Shown: positions 15,574 through 24,057 of the stretch, piece after piece
Layout of the letters: each line of letters opens with the position of its first letter
Position numbering within the stretch: the stretch's first letter is position 1
NCBI GenBank assembly: GCA_903929455.1
Contig: CAIYVA010000048.1
Span: 1-42,666, forward strand
From: an uncultured Pseudomonadota bacterium
GTDB taxonomy: Bacteria > Pseudomonadota > Gammaproteobacteria > Steroidobacterales > Steroidobacteraceae
Reading direction: 5' to 3'
DNA length: 42,666 nt
Program-made: the position numbers and the translations under genes
Notes under the pieces: model-generated
Seen by the model: the letters and a program-made list of their open reading frames with translations, nothing else
Databases searched by the model: none
Told to the model about the DNA's origin: nothing

Positions 15574-16974
15574 ATGAAGCTGCCCCTGCCAACCGCGTTG
15601 TTACTCACGATGCTCACCCTCCCCACGTGGGCAGACAGCGACAACCCTCTTGATTCGAGCGCAGAAGCGCGCGCCATCCTAGCCGCCGTGGTCAGCTTCG
15701 ATACAGCGAGCGGACACGGGCAGGTCCCCAAAATGGCGGAGTATCTGGCCGCTCAATTTAGAGCAGCTGGCTTCGAGCGCACCGACATCACGCTCGTTCC
15801 GTTAGGCGACACGGCCTCACTGGTGGTCCGCTACCACGGCGATGGTCGCGGCGGAAAGCCGATCGCTTTCATGGCGCACATGGATGTCGTCCCGGCCAAT
15901 CGCAGTGAGTGGCAACGCGATCCGTTCACTTTAGTAGAAGAGCAGGGTTATTTTTTTGGGCGCGGCACACTAGACATGAAAGAGGACGTGGCTCTTTTGA
16001 GTCAGACTTTTATCCGATTAAAGCGCAATCATTTTATGCCCAGCCGTGATCTCATCTTGGTATTCACCGGAGATGAGGAAACATCTGAAGAAACCGCCAT
16101 CGACTTGGTGAATCACCACCGCGAGTTAGTCGATGCTGACTATGCACTGAATGGCGACATGGGCAGTGGCGTCCTAGACGCTAGCAGCGGCAAGCCGTTG
16201 CTGTTTTACATTCAAGGCGCTGAAAAAAGCGTCGCTTCCTTCACCTTAACTGCCCGAAATCCTGGTGGCCACAGCTCGCAACCACGACCCGACAATGCCA
16301 TTTACGAACTAGCGAGCGCGCTCACTGCGATCAGTCACTACCAGTTCCCTACCCAAACCAATAGTTGGACAATCAGCGACTTCAAAGCAGCCAGCACCGT
16401 CACACCGGGATCACTCGGCCAGGCAATGGCGCGATTTGCCGAGCACCCCACTGATCAGGCTGCAGCTACGCGTATTGCGCAATCACCACCGTATGTTGGC
16501 AAGCTTAAAACCACCTGTGTGGCCACACAAATCAGTGGTGGCCACGCTGAGAATGCCCTCCCACAGACCGCATCTGCAGTCGTCAACTGCCGGATATTCC
16601 CGGGCACCTCGGCAGAGACTGTGCAAAGCCGCCTTCAGGCATTAGCAGGGCCACGCATCACCATCACCTCGAACTATCCACCCACCTACTCAGATCCCTC
16701 TCCACTCAGATCCGATGTCGTAGCGGCGGTCCAAAAAGCTGTGGATGCTGCAAACCCCGGCGCAGTCGTTGCGCCCACCATGGTTGCCTATGCCACCGAT
16801 GGCTCTGTCTTTCGAAAAGCGGGTATACCAACCTACGGGGTTGGCAGTATGTTTATCAAAGACGCTGAGAACTACTCCCATGGGCTGAACGAGCGCATTC
16901 CAGTTGAGCGTTTTTATAACGGCCTGATCTACTGGGATGTCATCATTCATACGCTGGCGACTGACTCGCACTAG
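15574..16974 (+). CDS. Exported M20 family metallopeptidase
   Basis: 466 aa. The N-terminus (MKLPLPTALLLTMLTLPTWA) is a classic signal peptide, so the protein acts in the periplasm. M20 zinc site: AHMDVVP, with metal-binding His and bridging Asp; GRGTLDMKED; TGDEETSEET, with the catalytic Glu pair; and NGDMGSG. The dimerisation domain includes GGHSSQPRPDNAIYEL, followed by GGHAENALPQTASAVVNCR and a C-terminal ligand in YSHGLNERIP. The family includes dipeptidases, aminoacylases and ArgE. Because it is exported, it is unlikely to be the missing deacylase of the arginine pathway. A role in peptide scavenging is more likely. Confidence 0.85.
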   Translation: MKLPLPTALLLTMLTLPTWADSDNPLDSSAEARAILAAVVSFDTASGHGQVPKMAEYLAAQFRAAGFERTDITLVPLGDTASLVVRYHGDGRGGKPIAFMAHMDVVPANRSEWQRDPFTLVEEQGYFFGRGTLDMKEDVALLSQTFIRLKRNHFMPSRDLILVFTGDEETSEETAIDLVNHHRELVDADYALNGDMGSGVLDASSGKPLLFYIQGAEKSVASFTLTARNPGGHSSQPRPDNAIYELASALTAISHYQFPTQTNSWTISDFKAASTVTPGSLGQAMARFAEHPTDQAAATRIAQSPPYVGKLKTTCVATQISGGHAENALPQTASAVVNCRIFPGTSAETVQSRLQALAGPRITITSNYPPTYSDPSPLRSDVVAAVQKAVDAANPGAVVAPTMVAYATDGSVFRKAGIPTYGVGSMFIKDAENYSHGLNERIPVERFYNGLIYWDVIIHTLATDSH

Positions 16975-17136
16975 ACAAGCGGTTAATCGGCAGCTTACGC
17001 AGTGATCGCAAACAGTGGGCGGGTGTGCAACGAACAGTATAAAATGCATGAGGCATCTGTTTTGGCCGTGTACACCACACCGAGTACCGCGCTGACCGGC
17101 TCATTGTTACGCTCCAAAGGACAATAAAACGCCACT

Positions 17137-17565
17137 ATGAGCATCTGGTTTTCTGAAACGCCTGATATTACTGCGCTAAATAGAGGCTTCAAGAAAGGCC
17201 TAGCCACCTATTTAGACATCAACCTCACCACGATTGGTGACGATTGGCTATCAGGCACTTTGCCGGTGACCGAACGGACCCATCAGCCGATGGGCCTACT
17301 GCATGGCGGCGCATCGGTGGTACTTGCCGAAACCCTAGGCAGTGTCGGCTCCTATTTATGCATAGACCCCAATCAGTACGTTTGTGTCGGCCAAGAGATT
17401 AACGCCAGCCACCTGCGCAGCGCCGCATCAGGCCTCGTCACCGGCACCGCCCGCGCGCTACGCATTGGTCGCCGCAGTCATGTATGGCAGATCGATATCA
17501 CTGACGAGCAGGGGGCGATGATTTGCGTATCGAGACTGTCGGTTGCCGTGATACAACGACGCTAA
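17137..17565 (+). CDS. Hotdog-fold acyl-CoA thioesterase (MenI/YdiI-like)
   Basis: 142 aa, length and sequence close to E. coli YdiI (MenI), which hydrolyses 1,4-dihydroxy-2-naphthoyl-CoA and other aryl-CoAs. Visible: GDDWLSGTLPV, QPMGLLHGGASVVLAETLGS with His56 and Glu65 (equivalents of the YdiI catalytic His54 and Glu63), EINASHLRSA, and HVWQIDI. No menaquinone genes are nearby and the organism carries a ubiquinone factor (UbiK), so the physiological substrate may be a general acyl- or aryl-CoA. TATAAA at 17038-17043 may be a -10 element. Confidence 0.82.
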   Translation: MSIWFSETPDITALNRGFKKGLATYLDINLTTIGDDWLSGTLPVTERTHQPMGLLHGGASVVLAETLGSVGSYLCIDPNQYVCVGQEINASHLRSAASGLVTGTARALRIGRRSHVWQIDITDEQGAMICVSRLSVAVIQRR

Positions 17566-17603
17566 TGCAGCAATCGTTCGACCATCAGCAGAAAGGACAA
17601 CGT

Positions 17604-17774
17604 ATGCACCGCTATGTCTTGCTGTCACTCATCGCTTTTTTCATCGCCGGTTGCGGCCAGAAAGGCCCTCTGGTGCTACCGAACCGCACCAAACCTGAGC
17701 AGCCCCACGCTCCATCAACCAGCCCAGCGCCCACGCCCGATGCGCCGTTGGCCAGTCCAGCCGCCACACCTTAA
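17604..17774 (+). CDS. lptM: Small LptM/YifL-type lipoprotein
   Basis: 56 aa. A short signal ends in a lipobox (FFIAGC), followed at once by GQKGPLVLP, the diagnostic motif of LptM (YifL), an outer membrane lipoprotein that assists LptD disulfide maturation in E. coli. The rest is a Pro/Ala/Thr tail. The start is the ATG at 17604, preceded by GAAAGGA. In many gammaproteobacteria this gene stands before lysA or dapF; here it is five bases before polA, while dapF lies about 20 kb away. Confidence 0.8.
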   Translation: MHRYVLLSLIAFFIAGCGQKGPLVLPNRTKPEQPHAPSTSPAPTPDAPLASPAATP

Positions 17775-17779
17775 ATTTC

Positions 17780-20545
17780 ATGACCGACGTCCAACGCCTC
17801 TATTTAATCGACGGCTCCTCTTACCTATATCGCGCTTTTCACGCGCTGCCGCCTTTTTCAAACTCACAGGGCCAGCCCACCAACGCCATATTTGGCGTGA
17901 TCAACATGCTGCAAAAGTTTTTGCGCGAGGCAACGCCAACGCATATTGCAGTGGTGTTTGACGCGCCGGGCCGTACTTTTCGTGATGATTTATTCGAGGC
18001 CTACAAAGCACATCGTCCACCGATGCCAGATGAATTGCGCTCGCAAATTGCGCCCTTGCTAGAAGCGGTCGAGGCCATGGGCTTGCCCTTACTGCGCATC
18101 GAGGGTGTGGAAGCCGATGATGTGATTGGCACGCTAAGCAAAACCGCAGTGGCCGCTGGCATGCAGGTCGTCATATCCACCGGCGACAAGGACATGGCAC
18201 AACTGGTGTGCGCTGAGGTCACCTTAATCAATACGATGACCAACACCACCTTAGATCGTGCGGGCGTGAAGGCAAAGTTTGACGTTTACCCTGAGCAAAT
18301 TATTGATTATTTGGCGTTGATCGGTGACAGCTCAGACAACATCCCGGGTGTGCCCAAGGTGGGCCCAAAGACGGCTGCCAAGTGGCTCACTACCTACGGA
18401 AGCGCCGCCAATCTCGTCACGCATGCGGATGCTATTGAGGGGAAAGTCGGTGAGAGCTTGCGAGCGCATCTCGAGGTGCTGGCGCTATCACAAAATCTCG
18501 CGCAAATTCGCTGTGATCTGACGCTGCCACTCACGTTAAATGAGCTGCATTACCGTGACCCAGACATCGCGCGCCTCACTGAGCTCTATCAGCATCTTGA
18601 ACTTAAAAGCTTATTGCGCGACCTGCAGCCAGGCGGCAGTTTAAAAAAAGAGATCCCCAGCAGTTTGGCGAGTGAGTCCACGCCGCCAGAGGATTCGGCG
18701 GCATTGGATTCATTCGCATCGGCACTTGCGGCCATACCTCGTCACTATGAAACGGTGACCACATTCGACGCGCTAGATAAGTGGATCAATAAAATAAGTG
18801 AAGCGGCGGTGTTCTGTTTTGACACAGAGACCACTGGACTCGACTATCTGAGTTCTGAAATCGTTGGGATCTCTCTGTGCGTTGAGGCAGGTCACGCAGC
18901 GTATATTCCCTTGGCGCATGACGGGCCAGATGCACCGCCGCAACTCGATCGCAACAGGGTGCTAGAGCGCCTCAAGCCGTTGTTGGAAGATCCAACGCGC
19001 CCAAAGGTGGCGCAACATGCCAAGTTTGATATGCATATTTTTGCAAATCACGGCATTCAGGTCGCTGGGGTGAAATACGACAGCATGCTGGAGTCTTATG
19101 TACTGAATAGCGTGACGACGCGTCACGATATGGATTCGATGGCTAAACGTTATTTGGGTATCGACACCATTACGTTTGAGCAAGTTGCAGGCAAAGGCGC
19201 CAAGCAACTCACGTTTAACCAGGTGCCTATCGACATAGCAGCCAACTATGCCGCTGAGGATGCCGATATCACTTGGCGATTGCATCAAGTGCTACATAGA
19301 CAATTAGAGGCAATGCCTAAGCTCTCGCGTCTGTATGACACGCTAGAACAACCCTTGCAGCCAGTACTGCATCGGATGGAACGACGCGGCGTGTATATCG
19401 ACTCTGCGTTTTTGCGCGCCCTGGGGCATGAGTTCGGCGTTCGACTCCAGGAGCTAGAGAAGAGCGCGCACGAGGCGGCAGGCGGTCCGTTCAATCTGGA
19501 ATCCCCGAAGCAACTGCAGCAGATTCTGTTTGAAAAATTGGCGATCCCTGTGGTTCGTCGCACGCCTACTGGACAACCCTCCACAGCCGAGGATGTCTTA
19601 GAAGAGCTCGCGTCACAGCATGCGCTACCAAAACTGATTTTGGAGTTTCGCGGGCTCGCGAAACTACGCAGCACCTACACCGAGGCGCTGGCCCAACAGG
19701 TGAATCCCCGCACCGGGCGCGTCCATACCTCCTACCATCAGGCCATCACGGCCACAGGAAGGCTGTCGTCATCCGCACCGAATTTGCAAAACATCCCGAT
19801 CCGCAGCCAGGAGGGACGGCGCATACGGCAAGCATTCACAGCGCCCCCGGGCAGACAGATCGTAGCGGCGGACTATTCGCAGATTGAGCTGCGCATCATG
19901 GCGCATCTCTCGAATGATCCGGGCTTAGTCAGTGCATTTGCGCAACGCTTGGATGTGCACAAGGCGACCGCCGCAGAGATGTTTGGGGTTCCCTTAGCAG
20001 ACGTCTCCGATGAGCAGCGGCGCGCCGCCAAGGCCATCAATTTTGGACTCATGTATGGCATGTCAGCGTTTGGGCTGGCGGCCAGATTGGATGTGAGCCG
20101 CGCGTCGGCCGCGCAGTACATTGAGCGCTACTTCGAACGCTATCCCGGCGTGCGCCTCTATATGGAGGAGACGCGCCGCGTGGCACGCGAGCAAGGGTTT
20201 GTTGAGACGGTAGAAGGCAGACGACTGTATCTACCAGACATTCGCTCGCGCAATAAGCAACTGCAGCAATATGCAGAGCGGGCAGCAATCAACGCGCCGA
20301 TGCAAGGCACCGCAGCCGACATTATTAAGCGCGCCATGATTGCAGTAGATCACTGGATAGAGACCGAGCGCGTGCCCGCAAGCTTGGTGATGCAGGTGCA
20401 CGATGAACTGGTACTTGAAGTGGATACTGAGGCACTCGAGGTGGTGCGACCTACGCTAGAGAAATTGATGTGTGCAGCGGCAACGCTGGCGGTCGAGCTA
20501 GAGGTCGATATCGGCGTAGGCGCCAATTGGGACGAGGCGCATTAA
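17780..20545 (+). CDS. polA: DNA polymerase I
   Basis: Repair and Okazaki-fragment polymerase, 921 aa (E. coli 928). Residues 1 to about 290 are the 5'-3' exonuclease (YLIDGSSYLYRAFHALPPF, GVEADDVIGTL, GDSSDNIPGVPKVGPKTA). The 3'-5' exonuclease follows and looks active, with CFDTETTGLD and later AEDADITWRL. The polymerase has motif A DYSQIELRIMAHLS, motif B (O-helix) RRAAKAINFGLMYGMSAFGL and motif C VMQVHDELVLEV. All three activities therefore seem intact. It probably shares a transcript with the lptM-like gene five bases upstream. Confidence 0.97.
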   Translation: MTDVQRLYLIDGSSYLYRAFHALPPFSNSQGQPTNAIFGVINMLQKFLREATPTHIAVVFDAPGRTFRDDLFEAYKAHRPPMPDELRSQIAPLLEAVEAMGLPLLRIEGVEADDVIGTLSKTAVAAGMQVVISTGDKDMAQLVCAEVTLINTMTNTTLDRAGVKAKFDVYPEQIIDYLALIGDSSDNIPGVPKVGPKTAAKWLTTYGSAANLVTHADAIEGKVGESLRAHLEVLALSQNLAQIRCDLTLPLTLNELHYRDPDIARLTELYQHLELKSLLRDLQPGGSLKKEIPSSLASESTPPEDSAALDSFASALAAIPRHYETVTTFDALDKWINKISEAAVFCFDTETTGLDYLSSEIVGISLCVEAGHAAYIPLAHDGPDAPPQLDRNRVLERLKPLLEDPTRPKVAQHAKFDMHIFANHGIQVAGVKYDSMLESYVLNSVTTRHDMDSMAKRYLGIDTITFEQVAGKGAKQLTFNQVPIDIAANYAAEDADITWRLHQVLHRQLEAMPKLSRLYDTLEQPLQPVLHRMERRGVYIDSAFLRALGHEFGVRLQELEKSAHEAAGGPFNLESPKQLQQILFEKLAIPVVRRTPTGQPSTAEDVLEELASQHALPKLILEFRGLAKLRSTYTEALAQQVNPRTGRVHTSYHQAITATGRLSSSAPNLQNIPIRSQEGRRIRQAFTAPPGRQIVAADYSQIELRIMAHLSNDPGLVSAFAQRLDVHKATAAEMFGVPLADVSDEQRRAAKAINFGLMYGMSAFGLAARLDVSRASAAQYIERYFERYPGVRLYMEETRRVAREQGFVETVEGRRLYLPDIRSRNKQLQQYAERAAINAPMQGTAADIIKRAMIAVDHWIETERVPASLVMQVHDELVLEVDTEALEVVRPTLEKLMCAAATLAVELEVDIGVGANWDEAH

Positions 20546-20656
20546 CTGGATAGCGACAGCAAAATAATTGCCCCGCGGTCTAAAAAACAGGGAACTTAGC
20601 TGCCAGCAGGCCGTCTGAGTCTATGTACGTCGCGAAACGTGCCCCGTTGTTCTCCC

Positions 20657-21307
20657 TCAGCGGGTTTCTGACCCACGTATTGGGTCGGTCTCGCCCAGCG
20701 TCGGTTCGCCGACGCTGGGCTCTTTTGAATTCAGGTGACGCTTCAAGGCTCGACGCGCCTCCTCGACCCCCGTCTTGGCGGGGGTTGAAAACAGTTGGGC
20801 GGTCGCCCGCCCTTCCACTTCTCGGCGCACCTTTGCCAAGGTCGTGGCTCCGGCACTGCGCGAGAGCTTGTCTGCTTTCGTGAGCAATAAGTGCACCGCT
20901 CGCCCGCAGGAATGGGAATACTCGATCATCTGCCAGTCCTGATCCCCCAAGGGGCGTCGGGCATCCATGATCAAAAACAATGCTTTAAGCGACTCACGCG
21001 ACTTAAAATAGGTCTCCAGCAGCCCTTTCCAGTGGGCCTGCAGCGGCCGCGGCACCTTGGCAAAGCCATAACCGGGTAAATCAACGAGGCGGCGACCGTC
21101 TTCCAACTCAAAAAAATTGATTAACTGTGTCTGACCTGGGGTTTTAGACGTCTTGGCTAGGCCATGGCGCTGGGTAATGGCATTGATCGCACTGGACTTG
21201 CCACTGTTCGAGCGGCCGGCGAAAACCACTTCGACGCCAGTATCGGCCACGAACTGCGATGGTTCATGCGCACCTTTCAGGTAGCGTGCGTGAGGAAAAG
21301 CCGACAT
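20657..21307 (-). CDS. engB: Ribosome biogenesis GTPase EngB (YihA/YsxC)
   Basis: Essential GTPase needed for large-subunit assembly. 216 aa from the chosen ATG (MSAFPHARYLKGA); a longer TTG frame to 21322 is less likely. G1 is GRSNSGKSS at 31-39, G3 is DLPGYG at 76-81 (with the TPGQTQ switch before it), and G4 is LTKADK. The C-terminal tail of about 25 residues is charged and is partly encoded by a perfect 12-bp hairpin. It is convergent with polA and divergent from cytochrome c4, an arrangement seen in other gammaproteobacteria. Confidence 0.93.
   Translation of the reverse strand: MSAFPHARYLKGAHEPSQFVADTGVEVVFAGRSNSGKSSAINAITQRHGLAKTSKTPGQTQLINFFELEDGRRLVDLPGYGFAKVPRPLQAHWKGLLETYFKSRESLKALFLIMDARRPLGDQDWQMIEYSHSCGRAVHLLLTKADKLSRSAGATTLAKVRREVEGRATAQLFSTPAKTGVEEARRALKRHLNSKEPSVGEPTLGETDPIRGSETR
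20693..20720 (+). terminator. Perfect 12-bp hairpin with TTCG loop, inside the 3' end of engB
   Basis: GCCCAGCGTCGG (20693-20704) and CCGACGCTGGGC (20709-20720) pair perfectly around TTCG, an exceptionally stable UUCG tetraloop when read on the plus strand. TCTTTTG follows, a poor U-tract. It lies 147 bases after the polA stop and within the last codons of engB. It may terminate or protect polA transcripts. Confidence 0.45.
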
Positions 21308-21379
21308 CGTGTAGAATCTCAACGTGCGTGGCCCACCAGTCTATCAGGGCGACGCGAGTGCCCACGGAGTCACATAGAG

Positions 21380-22042
21380 ATGAAGCAGTTTTTTTGGGTT
21401 TCCACCATCGGTGGATCCGTATTGAGTCTGATCCTGGGCGTGAGCTCAGCAGTCGCTGGGGAAGCCCCTGTGGTGGGCGATGCCACCGCTGGCGCGGCCA
21501 AAGCCGTCACCTGCAGCGCCTGCCATGGCGTTAACGGCATGTCCTTGAGCCCAGAATGGCCTAATTTGGCGGGCCAACACCACGAATACACCCAACAACA
21601 ATTGGGCTACCTGAAATCTGGGGTACGTGTGGCAGCAGCCATGAACCCCATGGCAGCAGGCTTGAGCGTCCAAGATATGGCGGATCTAGCCAGCTATTTT
21701 GAAAAACAGACGCCCACCGGCCTCGAGGGGGATGCCAGCTTGGCGCAGACCGGCCAAAAACTGTACCGCAGCGGGATCCCGAGCCGAAATATCCCCTCGT
21801 GCATGGGCTGTCACGGCCCTAATGGCCGGGGCAATGGTCCTGCCAAATGGCCACAAATTCGCGGTCAAAATGCGAGCTATGTAGCGACTCAACTGAGCCA
21901 CTACGCCGAGAACGCGCGCTACACATCGGTTGCCGGACAGCCCGCCGTCGATGCCAACGCCGAGATCATGACGACGATCGCCAAGCGCTTGCAACCGGAT
22001 GAAATCAAGGCCCTAGCCGCTTACGTGCAAGGTCTGCGCTGA
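21380..22042 (+). CDS. Diheme cytochrome c4
   Basis: 220 aa, periplasmic, two c-type haems. Signal peptide to about residue 26 (VSSAVAG). Haem sites are CSACH at 45-49 and CMGCH at 140-144, each opening a similar half (PNLAGQHHEY and PQIRGQNASY), with later methionine ligands in MNPMAAGLS and AEIMTTIA. This duplicated layout is the cytochrome c4 family, which passes electrons to terminal oxidases. The chosen start has GGAG ten bases upstream; the frame is open much further upstream, but that part overlaps engB. A DsbA-like gene follows after 47 bases. Confidence 0.92.
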   Translation: MKQFFWVSTIGGSVLSLILGVSSAVAGEAPVVGDATAGAAKAVTCSACHGVNGMSLSPEWPNLAGQHHEYTQQQLGYLKSGVRVAAAMNPMAAGLSVQDMADLASYFEKQTPTGLEGDASLAQTGQKLYRSGIPSRNIPSCMGCHGPNGRGNGPAKWPQIRGQNASYVATQLSHYAENARYTSVAGQPAVDANAEIMTTIAKRLQPDEIKALAAYVQGLR

Positions 22043-22089
22043 TTAGCCATGACGATTCGGCATCGCCTGTGACAGCTTAAGGAGTTCTG

Positions 22090-22944
22090 ATGAATACACC
22101 CTTCCGTAGACCACTGCTTCTGTTGGTCTTGGCGACAGTAGGCTTGACTGCCTGCAATCGTCACGCCACCCCTATCGCCGCCAACCATCGCGCCACCGCA
22201 GCCGCCGTTGTCCAACCGCATGCCGCCAAGTCGGCTCCCGTTGAGCATGCCGCGGGCATGCCAGAGGAAAGCGACGGTATCAATGAAGCGCTGACCGGAC
22301 TGTCGCCCATCGCGAGCGCCGTTGCCGCAAGTACGCCGGCAGTGGCAGCACCAATCCCCTCGAAATGGATCGAAGATAAAAACTATAAAACGCTGTCGCC
22401 CGCGCAACCCACCAGCACCCCCCCAGACAAAGTCGAGGTGGTGGAAGTGTTTTGGTATGGCTGCGGTCATTGCTACCACTTGGATTCATACATTGAGAGT
22501 TGGCGCCAAAAAGGCCAGGCTCCCTATGTCAATTTCCAGCGCGTACCCGTGATGTGGGGCGATGTGCATAAAGCGCACGCGCGCCTGTTTTACACCCTAG
22601 AGGCGCTCGGCAAACTCGAGCAGCTTCATACATCGGTGTTTCGCGAAATTAACGTCAATAAGAACTTTCTGGCCGCACAAGACTCGGCAGAAACCGAGCG
22701 GTTGCAGCGCGCTTTCTTGAAAGCCAATGGCGTATCTGATGCTGATTTTGATCGCACCTACCGTTCGTTCTCAGTAGAAAGCAAACTGCGCCGCGCAGAG
22801 GAACTGACCCGTCGCTACAAAGTGACGGGAGTCCCTATGGGCGTGATCAATGGCAAGTTTACCAGCGACGTTGGACAGGCCGGTGGTGAACAGCAGTTCA
22901 TCAGCCTGATCACCGACATCGCAGCGTCGGAACACAAACGATAA
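22090..22944 (+). CDS. DsbA-type thiol:disulfide oxidoreductase, lipoprotein form
   Basis: 284 aa. The N-terminus (RPLLLLVLATVGLTAC) ends in a lipobox with Cys22, so the protein should be lipid-anchored. An Ala/Pro-rich linker of about 85 residues follows. The thioredoxin-fold domain then begins with VEVVEVFWYGCGHCYHL, redox motif CGHC at 125-128; the cis-proline is in TGVPMGVING. E. coli DsbA is soluble with CPHC; the lipoprotein anchor and CGHC dipeptide are seen in other lineages. The neighbouring cytochrome c4 gene is a plausible functional link, since Dsb enzymes act on apocytochromes. A strong terminator follows. Confidence 0.88.
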   Translation: MNTPFRRPLLLLVLATVGLTACNRHATPIAANHRATAAAVVQPHAAKSAPVEHAAGMPEESDGINEALTGLSPIASAVAASTPAVAAPIPSKWIEDKNYKTLSPAQPTSTPPDKVEVVEVFWYGCGHCYHLDSYIESWRQKGQAPYVNFQRVPVMWGDVHKAHARLFYTLEALGKLEQLHTSVFREINVNKNFLAAQDSAETERLQRAFLKANGVSDADFDRTYRSFSVESKLRRAEELTRRYKVTGVPMGVINGKFTSDVGQAGGEQQFISLITDIAASEHKR

Positions 22945-22964
22945 ACCATGCATTGATGTGATGA

Positions 22965-22991
22965 ACGCCCGCCGAGAGCGGGCGTTTTTTT
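22965..22991 (+). terminator. Rho-independent terminator after the DsbA gene
   Basis: ACGCCCGC and GCGGGCGT form a perfect 8-bp stem around CGAGA, followed by seven T residues. It closes the cytochrome c4 - DsbA unit. Confidence 0.9.
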
Positions 22992-23007
22992 ATCTTGTCG
23001 CGGCCGA

Positions 23008-24030
23008 TTAACTGGTAAACAGCTTTACCTGCCAGATGTCCTTGCCAGTGACCGCCATAATCGGCCGAAGCGCCAACAACGCAGTCTTTCCTAAAACGCG
23101 CTCTAGCTGAGCCAGCTCTGCCAAACTACGGCGCGTTTGATCATCCAGCGGCAAGTCCTCAAAGCCCGATTCTCGCATCAGCAGTAGGCCCTTAGCGCGT
23201 AAAGCCAACTCCCCGTGCAGACGCAAATAGCAGAACAAATCAGCCAGCACCTCACCACTGAACCGAGCGCGCAACGCCTGCAAGTACATGCCTGCCGGTG
23301 TTCCCAAAAACTGTCCCGAATTGATGGCCTTTAGTAAGTTTATCTTGGCATCCAGATCGGATTCCATCCAATCACGCAATCCCTGCTCGCTACGCTTGAA
23401 TGCAACATACAGCGCGCCTGGGAGTACCACCACCATCACGGCGGTCGCGATAATCGGCTGTACTAACAGATGATTAAAAGCGGAGTGCACCATCACCGCA
23501 AACAGAAATCCCGGTAGAAAAATAATCAGTCCGCTGCTCGGGCGACGGTCATATAGGGCCACTGACACCATCGCAAAAAGACCAGTCGTCCCCCCATGCA
23601 TGATCGCTGTTCCAAATCCGCGGATCACCTGCACGATTAAAACCGCCTGAGATCGCTCAGCCAAGTAGAAAACGTTTTCCACTAGAGCGAAGCCCGCGCC
23701 GAGGGCAAATCCAACAATCACGGCATCCACCAACAGACCAACACGTCGGCTGCGTACGAAATAAATGACCGTTAAACCCTTAAGGAACTCTTCGATCCAG
23801 GGCGACACATACCGAGTGAAGGGCACAAAATCGATGTCCATATGACCATAGACTGTCGTATTGACGAAAAAGCTGGCACCCGCCATTAACGCGCCTATCG
23901 CAATGACGGCAAGAATCCACTTGATAGAGACCAACTTAAAACTATCGAAGATGATTAACGCAGCGAGAAATAGCATCACAGGTAACAAAGCAATGGGTGT
24001 ATGCCAATTCAACAAGAAGTCGATATTCAT
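23008..24030 (-). CDS. PrsW-like intramembrane metalloprotease
   Basis: 340 aa. Residues 1 to about 215 contain seven or eight membrane segments with the PrsW (family M82) motifs: the EExxK-type pair Glu80-Glu81 in WIEEFLKG, ENVFYL with Glu118, MHGGTTG with His145, and VHSAFNHLLV with His182. PrsW of Bacillus cuts an anti-sigma factor in the membrane. About 125 hydrophilic, probably cytoplasmic residues follow that I do not recognise; they could bind a substrate or regulator. The gene starts 27 bases after a large exported HExxH protein on the same strand, so two metalloproteases of different compartments are probably co-expressed. Confidence 0.8.
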   Translation of the reverse strand: MNIDFLLNWHTPIALLPVMLFLAALIIFDSFKLVSIKWILAVIAIGALMAGASFFVNTTVYGHMDIDFVPFTRYVSPWIEEFLKGLTVIYFVRSRRVGLLVDAVIVGFALGAGFALVENVFYLAERSQAVLIVQVIRGFGTAIMHGGTTGLFAMVSVALYDRRPSSGLIIFLPGFLFAVMVHSAFNHLLVQPIIATAVMVVVLPGALYVAFKRSEQGLRDWMESDLDAKINLLKAINSGQFLGTPAGMYLQALRARFSGEVLADLFCYLRLHGELALRAKGLLLMRESGFEDLPLDDQTRRSLAELAQLERVLGKTALLALRPIMAVTGKDIWQVKLFTS

Positions 24031-24057
24031 TCCTAATCATCCCTTAACACCAGCCCA

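Noticed and set aside
15574-16974. M20 peptidase as the deacylase (ArgE) of the arginine pathway
   Set aside because: It has a clear signal peptide and so should act outside the cytoplasm, and it is separated from the operon by the formaldehyde genes.
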